Position numbers and translations under genes: made by a program
Notes under the pieces: model-generated
Database searches by the model: none
Told to the model about the DNA's origin: nothing
What the model saw: the letters and a program-made list of their open reading frames with translations, nothing else
In this document: piece after piece, positions 39,982 through 48,518 of the stretch
Layout of the letters: each line of letters begins with the position of its first letter
Position numbering within the stretch: the first letter of the stretch is position 1
Source of the DNA: Comamonas endophytica
Lineage (GTDB): Bacteria > Pseudomonadota > Gammaproteobacteria > Burkholderiales > Burkholderiaceae_C
DNA: 64,000 nucleotides
Reading direction: 5' to 3'
NCBI RefSeq assembly: GCF_023634805.2
Contig: NZ_CP106881.1
Coordinates: 3,501,501-3,565,500, forward strand

Positions 39982-40770
39982 ATGGCATTTCTTTCCATCG
40001 AACGCGACGGCGGCATCGTCACCGCCACCATGAACCAGCCGGAAACGCGCAATGCTCTCACCGGCAACAGCGCCGTGCAGGAGCTGGTGCAGCTGTGCGA
40101 GGAGCTGCGCCTGGACAGCAGCGCGAAGGTGCTGATCCTCACCGGAGCCGGTCCGGTATTCAGCTCGGGCGGCAACGTCAAGGACATGCAGCGCTTCTTC
40201 GACGACGCGGTGACACCCGACCAGATCTGCAACGAATACCGCAACGGCATCCAGCGGGTGCCGCTGGCGCTGGCCCGGCTCGACGTGCCCGTGATCTGCG
40301 CCGTGAACGGCCCGGCCGTGGGCGCGGGGCTGGACCTCACCTGCATGTGCGACATCCGCATTGCCAGCGACGGCGCCACCTTTGCCGAAAGCTTCGTGCG
40401 CGTCGGGATCGTGCCCGGCGACGGCGGCGCCTGGCTGCTGCCGCGCGCCGTCGGGCTGGCCAAGGCCTCGGAAATGGCTTTCACCGGCGATGCCATCGAT
40501 GCGCAGGAGGCACTGGCCTGTGGCCTCGTGAGCCGCGTGGTGCCGGCCCAAGAGCTGCTGCCCACGGCGCTGGCGCTGGCGCGCCGCATTGCCGCCAATC
40601 CCGGTGCGGTGATGCGCATGACCAAGCGGCTGCTGCGCGAGGGGCAGGGCAGCTCGCTGGCTTCGCTGCTGGAGCTGTCGGCGGGCTATCAGGCCTTGGC
40701 CCACAAGACCGCAGACCACCGCGAGGCGGTCACCGCCTTCATCGAAAAACGCAAGCCGCAGTTTGCGTGA
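39982..40770 (+). CDS. enoyl-CoA hydratase/isomerase
   Basis: A 262-residue crotonase-family protein. It starts MAFLSIERDGGIVTATMNQP; the first oxyanion-hole region is LILTGAGPVFSSGGNVKDMQ and the second is VNGPAVGAGLDLTCMCDIRI. The position usually holding the first catalytic Glu region reads SFVRVGIVPGDGGAWLLPRA, with an Asp-Gly-Gly, a form seen in both hydratases and isomerases. It would hydrate the enoyl-CoA from the preceding dehydrogenase. The start at 39982 has a GGAG site; the ATG further upstream is not supported. Confidence 0.9.
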   Translation: MAFLSIERDGGIVTATMNQPETRNALTGNSAVQELVQLCEELRLDSSAKVLILTGAGPVFSSGGNVKDMQRFFDDAVTPDQICNEYRNGIQRVPLALARLDVPVICAVNGPAVGAGLDLTCMCDIRIASDGATFAESFVRVGIVPGDGGAWLLPRAVGLAKASEMAFTGDAIDAQEALACGLVSRVVPAQELLPTALALARRIAANPGAVMRMTKRLLREGQGSSLASLLELSAGYQALAHKTADHREAVTAFIEKRKPQFA

Positions 40771-40784
40771 CGCAGGAGAGCTGC

Positions 40785-41987
40785 ATGCTGCCGCTGCAAG
40801 GTTTGACTGTCGTGGATCTTTCGACGGTGGTGTTCGGCCCGCTGGCCAGCCAGATCCTGGGCGACTACGGCGCCACCGTGATCAAGGTCGAGGCCCCCGA
40901 GGGCGACTCCACGCGCCGCACCGGCCCGGCGCGCGAGGAGGGCATGGCCGCGCTGTTCCTGGGCACCAACCGCAACAAGAAAAGCGTGGTGCTGGACCTG
41001 CGCCTGGAGCAGGCGCGCGCCGCCTTGCAGCAGCTGGTCGCGCGCGCCGATGTGTTCATGCACAGCATGCGACCGCAGAAGCTGGCGCGCCTGGGCATAG
41101 ACCCCGAGAGCCTGCTGGAGCGCCATCCGCGCCTGGTCTATGCCGGGTTGCATGGCTTTGCGCAGGGCGGCCCCTATGCCGGCAAGCCCGCGTACGACGA
41201 CGTGATCCAGGGCATGAGCGGCATTGCCGACTTGATGCAGCAGCAGGGCGGCAAGGCCCGCTACCTGCCGATGGTGGCCGCCGACAAGACCTGCGGCAAT
41301 GTCGCGGCGCATGCCATCCTGGCGGCGCTGATGCGGCGCGAGCGCACCGGGCACGGCGGTTTCGTCGAGATCCCGATGTACGAGTCGATGGTCGGCTTCA
41401 ATCTGGTCGAGCACCTGTACGGCCAGCATTTCGCGCCGGCCCTGGCCGGCGCCGGCTATCCGCGCGTCATGGCGCCAGCGCGCCGGCCCTATGCCACATC
41501 CGATGGCTATGTGGCCATGATGCCCTACACAGATGCGCACTGGCAGCGCTTCTTTGCCGAGACCGGCCGTCCGGAGCTGGCCGAAGACGCGCGCTTTTGC
41601 AGCATGGCGCAGCGCACCGCGCATATCGATGCCCTGCTCGAGATCGCTGCCGAACGGATAAGCGCGCGCAGCTCGGCGTACTGGCTGCAGACCTGCGAAC
41701 GGCTGGAGATTCCCGTGGCGCCGATCACCCGGCTGGCCGATCTGCAGGCCGATCCACACCTGCAGGCCACGGGCTTTTTCCAGCGCCTCGACGACCCCGC
41801 CATGGGCGCGCTGAACTTTCCCGCCAACCCGGTGCGCTTCGACGGCCAGCGCCTGCCGCTGCGCGTGCCGCCGCGCCTGGGCGAGCACACCCGGGGCTGC
41901 CTGCTGGAGGCCGGGCTGGCGCCGGAGCTGATCGACCAGCTGCTGGCTGCGGGCCAGCGCAGTCCCACACCGAACCTTCAAGACTGA
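40785..41987 (+). CDS. class III CoA-transferase 2
   Basis: A 400-residue CaiB/BaiF-family CoA-transferase, distinct from the one at 36494. The start MLPLQGLTVVDLSTVVFGPL and FLGTNRNKKSVVLDLRL are typical; the conserved Asp is in VAADKTCGNVAAHAILAALM. The stretch PMYESMVGFNLVEHLYGQHF resembles the branch acting on larger or branched acids. A second transferase in one pathway suggests recycling of CoA between an intermediate or product and the incoming substrate, or a second substrate. Starts 14 bases after the hydratase gene. Confidence 0.9.
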   Translation: MLPLQGLTVVDLSTVVFGPLASQILGDYGATVIKVEAPEGDSTRRTGPAREEGMAALFLGTNRNKKSVVLDLRLEQARAALQQLVARADVFMHSMRPQKLARLGIDPESLLERHPRLVYAGLHGFAQGGPYAGKPAYDDVIQGMSGIADLMQQQGGKARYLPMVAADKTCGNVAAHAILAALMRRERTGHGGFVEIPMYESMVGFNLVEHLYGQHFAPALAGAGYPRVMAPARRPYATSDGYVAMMPYTDAHWQRFFAETGRPELAEDARFCSMAQRTAHIDALLEIAAERISARSSAYWLQTCERLEIPVAPITRLADLQADPHLQATGFFQRLDDPAMGALNFPANPVRFDGQRLPLRVPPRLGEHTRGCLLEAGLAPELIDQLLAAGQRSPTPNLQD

Positions 41988-41995
41988 GGCATTCA

Positions 41996-42517
41996 ATGAA
42001 TTCGCATATCTCGACACCGACAGAACTGGCCCAGGAAAACGCGCGTGCCGCGGCCCCCGGCATGCCGCGGCTGGGGCAGGGCTATGTCTGGCAGGAACTG
42101 CAGACCGGCCAGTGCTTTCGCACTTTCAGGCGCACGGTGACCGAGACCGATCTGGTCAACTTCATCGGTGTCACCGGCATGCTCGAAGCGATCTTCATCG
42201 AGGAGGGCTATGAGGGCGCGGCAATGGCGGGGCGGCCCGTGCCCGGCGCGCTGACCTATTGCCTCATCGAGGGGCTGATCCTGCAGACCATGATCCAGGG
42301 CACCGGACTGGCGATGCTGGAGCTGCAGCAGAAGATCTTCGCGCCCGTGGTCGTGGGCGACACCGTGCATGCGGTGATCGAGGTCACCGAGATCCGCCCC
42401 ACCTCGCGCAGCGGCCGCGCGGTGGTCACGTCGCGCATCGATGTCTGGAACCAAAAGCAGCAGCTCGTCATGAGCTATGTGGCCAAGCGCCTGCTGGCCG
42501 GGCGCCCGGCGCAGTGA
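41996..42517 (+). CDS. MaoC-like hot-dog protein lacking the usual catalytic motif
   Basis: A 173-residue protein with the MaoC/(R)-hydratase hot-dog layout: QCFRTFRRTVTETDLVNFIG, AMAGRPVPGALTYCLIEGLI, FAPVVVGDTVHAVIEVTEIR and SGRAVVTSRIDVWNQKQQLV. The normal D-x-N-x-x-H catalytic motif after the first strand is replaced by VNFIGVTGMLEAIFIEEGYE, so a standard hydratase reaction is doubtful. It may be a thioesterase, a divergent dehydratase or a binding protein. It lies eight bases after CoA-transferase 2 and is surely in the operon. Confidence 0.8.
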   Translation: MNSHISTPTELAQENARAAAPGMPRLGQGYVWQELQTGQCFRTFRRTVTETDLVNFIGVTGMLEAIFIEEGYEGAAMAGRPVPGALTYCLIEGLILQTMIQGTGLAMLELQQKIFAPVVVGDTVHAVIEVTEIRPTSRSGRAVVTSRIDVWNQKQQLVMSYVAKRLLAGRPAQ

Positions 42518-42581
42518 AACCCCGCCGCAGTGCCCGCAGAGGCATCGGCTTCGAATGCAAACCACCCAAGAGGAGACAAGC

Positions 42582-43574
42582 ATGAAGAACGACAGCAAGG
42601 CAGTACGTATCCGGCAGGTGCTGGGCACCGCCGCAATCGCCGGTGTGTGCCTGCTGCCCACGGCATGGGCGCAGACCGCCTGGCCCAGCAAGCCGATCAC
42701 CATGGTGGTGCCGTTCCCGCCGGGCGGGCCCACGGATATCGTCGCGCGGCTGCTGGCGCAGAACATCGGGCAGCAACTGGGGCAGGGCATCGTCATTGAC
42801 AACAAGCCCGGCGCCAACGGCAACATCGGCAACGCCGCCGTGGCCAAGGCCGCGCCCGATGGCTACACGGTGCTCTACAACACCTCCTCGATCGCGCTCA
42901 GCCCGGCGCTGTACAAGAAGCTCAGCTACGACGTGAACAAGGAGCTGGCACCGGTGGCGCTCACGGCCGTGGTGCCGCTGGCGCTGGTCACGCGCCAGGA
43001 CCTGCCGGCCAGGAACGTGCCCGAGTTCATGGCCTGGCTCAAGGCCCAGAACGGCAAGGCTTCCTACGGCTCCGCGGGCAACGGCAATGTGACGCACCTG
43101 GCGGCATTCCAGATGCTGCACGCGGCGCAGCTGCAGGCCACGCATGTGCCCTACAAGGGCAGCGCGCCCGCGGATCTGGCGCTGGCCAGCGGCCAGCTCG
43201 ACTTCCTTACCGACACCATCAACTCCGTCGTTCCGTTCATCAAGAGCCGGCACATGAACCTGCTGGCCGTCACCACGGCCGAGCGCATGTCGCTGTTCCC
43301 CGACGTGCCCACGCTGGCCGAGTCGGGCCTGCGCGGCTTCGAGGCCGGCGCCTGGCAGGGCATCATGGTGCCGGCGGGCACGCCGCCCGAGGTCATCACG
43401 CGCCTGAACACGGCGGTGAACCGCGCGCTCAAGGATCCCGAGGTGCTGGCCAAGCTGGCGCAGCAGGGCACCGAAGCGCTGGGCTCGAGCCCGGCGGAAT
43501 ACGGCGCCTACCTGCAAAAGGAACTCAGGCGCTGGAAGGAGGTCGTGGCCGTGACCGGCGTGGCGCTGGACTGA
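42582..43574 (+). CDS. Bug-family periplasmic receptor (last of cluster)
   Basis: A 330-residue TctC/Bug protein with signal peptide ([20 protein letters not shown], cleaved near AWAQT), the binding loop [40 protein letters not shown] and [19 protein letters not shown]. The start MKNDSK at 42582 follows GAGGAG and places the signal peptide correctly; the longer frame from 42477 is not supported. With the Bug gene at 35517 it brackets the cluster; two receptors could widen the range of acids captured. Confidence 0.9.
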   Translation: MKNDSKAVRIRQVLGTAAIAGVCLLPTAWAQTAWPSKPITMVVPFPPGGPTDIVARLLAQNIGQQLGQGIVIDNKPGANGNIGNAAVAKAAPDGYTVLYNTSSIALSPALYKKLSYDVNKELAPVALTAVVPLALVTRQDLPARNVPEFMAWLKAQNGKASYGSAGNGNVTHLAAFQMLHAAQLQATHVPYKGSAPADLALASGQLDFLTDTINSVVPFIKSRHMNLLAVTTAERMSLFPDVPTLAESGLRGFEAGAWQGIMVPAGTPPEVITRLNTAVNRALKDPEVLAKLAQQGTEALGSSPAEYGAYLQKELRRWKEVVAVTGVALD

Positions 43575-43644
43575 GCGCCGCACCGGATCAGCGCGCGGTC
43601 GCCAATTCAGCGGCAAAATCCCTGTTTTCCAAGCGGGGGTGGCA

Positions 43645-44751
43645 ATGCGTGAAAGTGTGGATTGCGTCGTGATCGGCGCCGGAGTCGTGGGCCTGGCCGT
43701 GGCGCGTGCGCTGGCCTTGCAGGGGCGGGAGGTGATGGTGCTGGAGGCGGCCGACGCGATCGGCACCGGCACCAGTTCGCGCAACAGCGAGGTCATCCAT
43801 GCCGGCATCTATTACCCCGAGGGCTCGCTCAAGGCGCGGCTGTGCGTTCGCGGCAAGCAGCTGCTCTATGCCTATTGCGCGGAGCGCGGCGTGCCCTTCC
43901 AGCGCTGCGGCAAGCTGATCGTCGCCACCAGCGAGGCGCAGCGCAGCACCCTGGAGGCCATCCGCGCCAAGGCACTTGCCAATGGGGTCGACGACCTGGC
44001 CCTGTTGGACGCGGCCCAGGCCCAGGCGCTGGAGCCGGCGCTGCACTGCGTGGCGGCGCTGCACTCGCCGAGCACCGGCATCATCGACAGCCATGCGCTG
44101 ATGCTGTCGCTGCAGGGCGATCTGGAAAATGCCGGCGGGCTGGTGGCCTTGCATGCGCGTGTCACCGGCGCGCAGGTACTGCCCGAGGGCATCCTGCTGC
44201 ACACGGCCGACGGCATGGAGTTGCTGGCGCGCACCGTCGTCAATTCCGCCGGCCTGCAGGCCCCGGACCTGGCACGCAGCTTCGAGGGGCTGCCGCCGGC
44301 AGCCGTGCCCGTCGCCCATTACGCCAAGGGCAGCTATTTCACGCTCGCCGGCCGCAGCCCGTTCTCGCGCCTGATCTACCCGGTTCCGGAGGCCGCCGGC
44401 CTGGGCGTGCATTTGACGCTGGATATGGGCGGCCAGGCCAAGTTCGGCCCGGACGTGGAATGGGTCGGCAGCCCCGATGACCTGGTGGTCGACCCGCGCC
44501 GCGGCGATGTGTTCTATGCGGCCGTGCGTGCCTATTGGCCGGCTTTGCCCGACGGCGCGCTCGCTCCGGGCTACGCCGGCATCCGGCCCAAGATCAATGC
44601 ACCGGATGCGCCCGCCGCGGACTTCGTGCTGCAGGGACCACGCGAGCATGGCGTGCCGGGCCTGGTGAACCTGTTCGGCATCGAGTCTCCGGGGCTGACC
44701 AGTTGCCTGGCGCTGGCGGAGGAGGTCACGCAGATGGTAGGAACCGTCTGA
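43645..44751 (+). CDS. FAD-dependent oxidoreductase, L-2-hydroxyglutarate oxidase-like
   Basis: A 368-residue flavoprotein of the DAO/GlpA-like superfamily. The FAD motif is [20 protein letters not shown] at the N-terminus, followed by [20 protein letters not shown], which is characteristic of the LhgO / YgaF branch oxidising 2-hydroxy acids, and a C-terminal [18 protein letters not shown] that closes the FAD site. The ATG at 43645 is preferred to an in-frame GTG at 43639. It sits 70 bases after the cluster's last Bug gene on the same strand and may oxidise a hydroxy-acid intermediate, or be independent. Confidence 0.85.
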   Translation: MRESVDCVVIGAGVVGLAVARALALQGREVMVLEAADAIGTGTSSRNSEVIHAGIYYPEGSLKARLCVRGKQLLYAYCAERGVPFQRCGKLIVATSEAQRSTLEAIRAKALANGVDDLALLDAAQAQALEPALHCVAALHSPSTGIIDSHALMLSLQGDLENAGGLVALHARVTGAQVLPEGILLHTADGMELLARTVVNSAGLQAPDLARSFEGLPPAAVPVAHYAKGSYFTLAGRSPFSRLIYPVPEAAGLGVHLTLDMGGQAKFGPDVEWVGSPDDLVVDPRRGDVFYAAVRAYWPALPDGALAPGYAGIRPKINAPDAPAADFVLQGPREHGVPGLVNLFGIESPGLTSCLALAEEVTQMVGTV

Positions 44752-44878
44752 CAGCCGAGCGGCCCGGATTCTCTAGGTCCGCGCAATGGCTTTGGCTAAG
44801 ATGGCTGCGAGACTTTTCCAGCGCCATGGCGACTGGAAACTGTCGCAGTTCTATTCTTTTTCCATCCGAAAGGCCTCC

Positions 44879-45190
44879 ATGACGAAATCCGTATCCCAAA
44901 CCATCGCCAATGCACCTTCCGACCTGGAAAAACTGGTGAGTGATTTGCGCGGGCTGCTCGACAGCAAGACGCTGGATGCCGTCCCCGAGATCGAGGTGCT
45001 GCGCAAGAAACTCGATGAAGGCATCGACAGCGCGCGTGAATCCGCCCTGAGCGCCGCACGCGAAGCCGCGCGCCAGGCCAAGGATGCGGCCAAGGCCGCC
45101 GACCAGTACGCCCACGACGAGCCATGGCGCGTTGCCGGCGCGGCACTGGCTGCCGGCGCGGTCATCGGCTTCCTGCTGTCCCGCCGCTGA
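44879..45190 (+). CDS. DUF883 / YqjD-like membrane-anchored protein
   Basis: A 103-residue protein with a helical, charged N-terminal part (IANAPSDLEKLVSDLRGLLD, EGIDSARESALSAAREAARQ) and a single C-terminal membrane helix VAGAALAAGAVIGFLLSRR. This is the layout of ElaB/YqjD/DUF883 proteins; the E. coli members bind ribosomes at the inner membrane in stationary phase. The start at 44879 is used because the family begins with this helical part. First of three genes matching the E. coli yqjD-yqjE-yqjK order. Confidence 0.85.
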   Translation: MTKSVSQTIANAPSDLEKLVSDLRGLLDSKTLDAVPEIEVLRKKLDEGIDSARESALSAAREAARQAKDAAKAADQYAHDEPWRVAGAALAAGAVIGFLLSRR

Positions 45191-45214
45191 TCCGGCAACC
45201 ACCGTCCAATAGAT

Positions 45215-45616
45215 ATGGATGTCAACTGGTTGTCGATACTAGGCATCGATGCATTCGTCGCGCGCTGGCGCGCCAATGTCATCGAGGGCGCGATTGCTGC
45301 GGAGGACCGGCTGGAGCTCGCCAAGCTGGAGCTGCTGGAGCAGAAAACGCGCCTGGTCCGGCTCGTGATCCTGGGCGCCGTGCTGGTGGCGCTCACCATC
45401 GTGACGTTGACGGTGCTGTCCATCGCACTGATGGTGCATTTCTGGGACACGCCCCAGCGCCTCACGGTCGCTTGGAGCGTGGCTGGCGTCTGGCTGGTCA
45501 TCTGGGCCGGGCTGCTGGCATGGATGTACGCCACGCTGCGCAAGGTGAACAACCCGTTTGCATTGACGCGCAACGAGCTGGCCCAGGACTGGCGTGCACT
45601 GAAGGAGCGACTGTGA
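45215..45616 (+). CDS. YqjE-like membrane protein (phage holin superfamily fold)
   Basis: A 133-residue inner-membrane protein with two long hydrophobic segments (RLVILGAVLVALTIVTLTVL and VAWSVAGVWLVIWAGLLAWM) between charged ends. It matches the YqjE / holin_3_6 group. Despite the family name there is no phage gene around it. The stop TGA overlaps the GTG start of the next gene. Function unknown, probably membrane stress. Confidence 0.82.
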   Translation: MDVNWLSILGIDAFVARWRANVIEGAIAAEDRLELAKLELLEQKTRLVRLVILGAVLVALTIVTLTVLSIALMVHFWDTPQRLTVAWSVAGVWLVIWAGLLAWMYATLRKVNNPFALTRNELAQDWRALKERL

Positions 45617-45954
45617 ACACTGCCACCAATGCAACCGTCTCCGCCACGGTGGACACCGCCATTGCGGACGTGTCCGCCACCGACGAGCAGCGCGCCGTGC
45701 TGCAGCGCATCGCGGCGCAGCGCGAGCGCCTGGCCGCACGCCGCAACGCCCGGGCGCAGGCCCTGGCGCTGCGCAGCAGCCATGGCCCGGCAATGCCGCA
45801 CAGCGGCCCCTTGTCCGAGCGTGCCCTGGCATTTGCGCGCCTGCATCCCATGGCTGCGGCCGTGGCAGCCGGCGCGGCGCTGATGATCGGGCCGCGCCGC
45901 CTGATCCGCTGGGCCGGCATCGTGCTGCCGCTGGTCGCCAAGTTCCGGCGCTGA
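45613..45954 (+). CDS. YqjK-like protein
   Basis: A 113-residue protein starting at GTG 45613, which overlaps the stop of the yqjE-like gene (GTGA). It has a Thr/Ala-rich N-terminus, a basic helix (AVLQRIAAQRERLAARRNAR) like YqjK, and a C-terminal hydrophobic stretch HPMAAAVAAGAALMIGPRRL. It completes the yqjDEK-like set. The GTG start is inferred from the overlap and the absence of a suitable ATG. Confidence 0.7.
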   Translation: MNTATNATVSATVDTAIADVSATDEQRAVLQRIAAQRERLAARRNARAQALALRSSHGPAMPHSGPLSERALAFARLHPMAAAVAAGAALMIGPRRLIRWAGIVLPLVAKFRR

Positions 45955-45972
45955 AAACGCCACCCCTTCAAG

Positions 45973-46004
45973 AAGCCGCGCGCTGCCTGCAGCCGCGGCT
46001 TTTT
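45973..46004. terminator. bidirectional terminator between the yqjK-like gene and pyrD
   Basis: AAGCCGCG (45973-45980) and CGCGGCTT (45994-46001) with a GC-rich loop, followed by further T. It separates two convergent genes; pyrD ends five bases later. Confidence 0.8.
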
Positions 46005-46008
46005 GCAT

Positions 46009-47055
46009 TCAGCGCATCTGCTGGATGGCCCTGGCCGCGCGCTCGACCAGTGCCGGGCCTTCGTAGATCAGTCCGCTGTAGATCTGCACCACGTCCGCGC
46101 CCGCGCGGATCTTCTCCACCGCATCTCCGGCGCTCATGATGCCGCCCACGCCGATGATGGGAAAAGAGGGGCCGAGCGCCGCGCGCAGCTGGCGGATCAC
46201 CTGGTTGCTGGCCTCGCGCACGGGCGCGCCCGACAGGCCGCCCGCCTCCTCGGCATGCGGCATGCCGGCCACGGCCTCGCGGCGGATGGTGGTGTTGGTG
46301 GCAATGACGCCATCCATGCCATGGCGCTGCAGCACGGCGGAAATCACGGTGACCTGGTCGGCATCGAGATCGGGCGCGATCTTCACGAACACCGGCACGC
46401 GCCGGCCCTGCTGTTGCGCCAGCTGCTCGCGGCGCGCGGCAATGGCGCCCAGCAGTGCATCGAGCGCTTCGTCGGTCTGCAGCGCACGCAGGTTCTTGGT
46501 GTTCGGCGAGCTGATGTTCACCGTGACATAGTCGGCATGCGGATACACGCCTTCGAGCGCGATCAGGTAATCGCTCGTGGCCTCTTCGATGGGAGTGGCG
46601 GCATTCTTGCCGATGTTCAGGCCCAGCAGCATCGGCTTGCCGCTGGCGCGGCACTGCGAGCGGCGCACGTTGGCGACGAACGCATCGAGCCCCTGGTTGT
46701 TGAAGCCCAGGCGGTTGACCAGTGCGCGCGCCTGCGGAATGCGGAACATGCGCGGCTGGGGATTGCCGGGCTGGGGCTTGGGGGTCACGGTGCCGACCTC
46801 GACGAAGCCGAAGCCCATGGCGCACAGCGCGTCGATGCAGCGCGCGTTCTTGTCCAGCCCGGCGGCCATGCCCACGCGGTTGGGAAAGCGCAGGCCGGCC
46901 AGCTCCACGGGATCGGAAACCATGGGCTGCGACCAGGCCCACTGCAGCGGCGTGCCCTGGCCGCGCGCCAGCAGGTTCATCGTCAGGTCGTGGGCCGCTT
47001 CGGCGTCGAGGCGGAACAAAAGGGGGCGGGCCAGGGCATAGGGAATGAGAGACAT
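46009..47055 (-). CDS. pyrD: dihydroorotate dehydrogenase (quinone), class 2
   Basis: A 348-residue class 2 enzyme that oxidises dihydroorotate to orotate and reduces ubiquinone, at the inner membrane. The N-terminal amphipathic part ([20 protein letters not shown]) is the membrane-binding domain that defines class 2. FMN and substrate motifs include [35 protein letters not shown] (with the Ser that acts as base) and [19 protein letters not shown]. Divergent from rpiA by 34 bases. Confidence 0.95.
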   Translation of the reverse strand: MSLIPYALARPLLFRLDAEAAHDLTMNLLARGQGTPLQWAWSQPMVSDPVELAGLRFPNRVGMAAGLDKNARCIDALCAMGFGFVEVGTVTPKPQPGNPQPRMFRIPQARALVNRLGFNNQGLDAFVANVRRSQCRASGKPMLLGLNIGKNAATPIEEATSDYLIALEGVYPHADYVTVNISSPNTKNLRALQTDEALDALLGAIAARREQLAQQQGRRVPVFVKIAPDLDADQVTVISAVLQRHGMDGVIATNTTIRREAVAGMPHAEEAGGLSGAPVREASNQVIRQLRAALGPSFPIIGVGGIMSAGDAVEKIRAGADVVQIYSGLIYEGPALVERAARAIQQMR

Positions 47056-47089
47056 TGGATAATCCGGTGATTACTACCGATTTTCTCCC

Positions 47090-47782
47090 ATGACGACACC
47101 TGCCGCAGCCCTTTCCCAAGATGAACTCAAAACCCTGGTGGGGCAAGCCGCCCTCCAGTACGTCAAACCCGGCGAGATCGTCGGCGTGGGCACCGGCTCC
47201 ACGGTGAACAAGTTCATCGACGCGCTGGCCACGATCAAGGGCCAGATCGAGGGCGCGGTCTCGAGCTCGGTGGCCAGCACCGAGCGCCTGCAGGCGCTGG
47301 GCATCAAGGTGTTCGATGCCAACGAAGTCGAGTCGCTGTCGGTCTACATCGATGGCGCCGACGAGATCGACGGCAACGGCCATATGGTCAAGGGCGGCGG
47401 CGCGGCCCTGACGCGCGAGAAGATCGTGGCGGCCCTGGCGCAGCGCTTCGTGTGCATCGCCGACGAATCCAAGCTGGTCGAAGCGCTGGGCACGTTCCCG
47501 CTGCCGGTCGAGGTCATTCCCATGGCTGCCAAGCAGATCGCACGCCGCTTCGAGGTCAAGGGCGCGCAGGCCACGCTGCGCCTGCGCGACGGCCAGCCGC
47601 TGGTCACGGACAACGGCCAGCACATCCTCGACGTGCGCGGGCTGTCGATCACCGATCCGCTGGCCTTCGAATGCGAAGTCAATCAGTGGCCCGGCGTGGT
47701 GACGGTGGGCGTGTTCGCACACCAGAAGGCCGCCGTGTGCCTGCTGGGCACGGCGCAGGGTGTGCGCACGATCAGCTACTGA
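47090..47782 (+). CDS. rpiA: ribose-5-phosphate isomerase A
   Basis: A 230-residue RpiA that interconverts ribulose-5-phosphate and ribose-5-phosphate. The phosphate loop [15 protein letters not shown], the active-site block [20 protein letters not shown] and ALTREKIVA, and DLR-type ending are intact. An N-terminal [20 protein letters not shown] matches proteobacterial RpiA. It lies head to head with pyrD, both supplying nucleotide precursors. Confidence 0.95.
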   Translation: MTTPAAALSQDELKTLVGQAALQYVKPGEIVGVGTGSTVNKFIDALATIKGQIEGAVSSSVASTERLQALGIKVFDANEVESLSVYIDGADEIDGNGHMVKGGGAALTREKIVAALAQRFVCIADESKLVEALGTFPLPVEVIPMAAKQIARRFEVKGAQATLRLRDGQPLVTDNGQHILDVRGLSITDPLAFECEVNQWPGVVTVGVFAHQKAAVCLLGTAQGVRTISY

Positions 47783-47788
47783 TCCGGC

Positions 47789-48454
47789 TCAGAAGCTCAG
47801 CCCTGCGGGATTGGTCGGGGTCACGCGGCTGGTGGATGGCGGCGGCGTGGGTGCGCCGCGGCCGGCAGTGCCTGAGGATGGGGCGGCAGCCGCTGCTGCC
47901 CGCGCAGGCGTCACCGGCGCCAGCGCGCGCGGCGCGGGCGGGCGATAGTTGGCAGGCAGGCCCGAGGTCTGCGGATAGCCCGCCGCATCGAGGTATTGGC
48001 GCCATTCGTCGGCTGCAAAGCCGCTGACATGCTGCCGGCCGATGGTGGCAAAGGGCAGCAGGTCCTGGCCGCTGAGCGCGCGCAGCGCCTGCGCGTCCGC
48101 GTCGGTCTGCACGGTGAATTCGGTGAAGGGAATGCCGCGCAGTGTCAGCAGCGCGCGCGCGCTGGCGCAGGGGCTGCAGTTGCCCGCCGTGTAAAGCGTC
48201 ACGGGGAAACGCGCCTGCACTTCGCGCAGCGCATAGGGCAGCGCATCGCCCGCCGGCGGCGCAGGCGCACGCACATCCGCCGGGGCGGCAGGGCGTGCGG
48301 CACTGAGCTCGCGATCGGAAAAGGTCAGGCGCCCGTCGGGGCCCACGCTGCGGTAGATCATCTGCGCCGAGGCGGCCTGCACCAGGCTGGCAGCCAGGGC
48401 CAGGCTGGCTGCAGCCAGCAGCAGGGGGCGATGGAAGGAGGGCAGGGATTGCAT
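47789..48454 (-). CDS. exported glutaredoxin-domain protein (DUF4124 N-terminus)
   Basis: A 221-residue protein. The signal peptide (RPLLLAAASLALAASLVQAA) is followed by a DUF4124-like strand pair (MIYRSVGPDGRLTFSDREL), a Pro/Ala linker, and a glutaredoxin fold with the redox pair in LYTAGNCSPCASARALLTLR, LPFATIGRQHVSGFAADEW. The C-terminal 60 residues are Pro/Ala/Thr-rich. It would be a periplasmic thiol-disulfide protein. The start at 48454 fits the signal peptide. It ends six bases from convergent rpiA. Confidence 0.85.
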   Translation of the reverse strand: MQSLPSFHRPLLLAAASLALAASLVQAASAQMIYRSVGPDGRLTFSDRELSAARPAAPADVRAPAPPAGDALPYALREVQARFPVTLYTAGNCSPCASARALLTLRGIPFTEFTVQTDADAQALRALSGQDLLPFATIGRQHVSGFAADEWRQYLDAAGYPQTSGLPANYRPPAPRALAPVTPARAAAAAAPSSGTAGRGAPTPPPSTSRVTPTNPAGLSF

Positions 48455-48518
48455 CGCGGATCCTGGCAGACAAAGAGGCTTGCAAAGCGCGCAGGTGGCC
48501 TGGCCGCCCACACGTACT

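Noticed and set aside
45215..45616. Holin-family protein as a sign of a prophage
   Set aside because: The fold name is shared by the chromosomal YqjE family; neighbours are yqjD- and yqjK-like genes and there are no phage genes.
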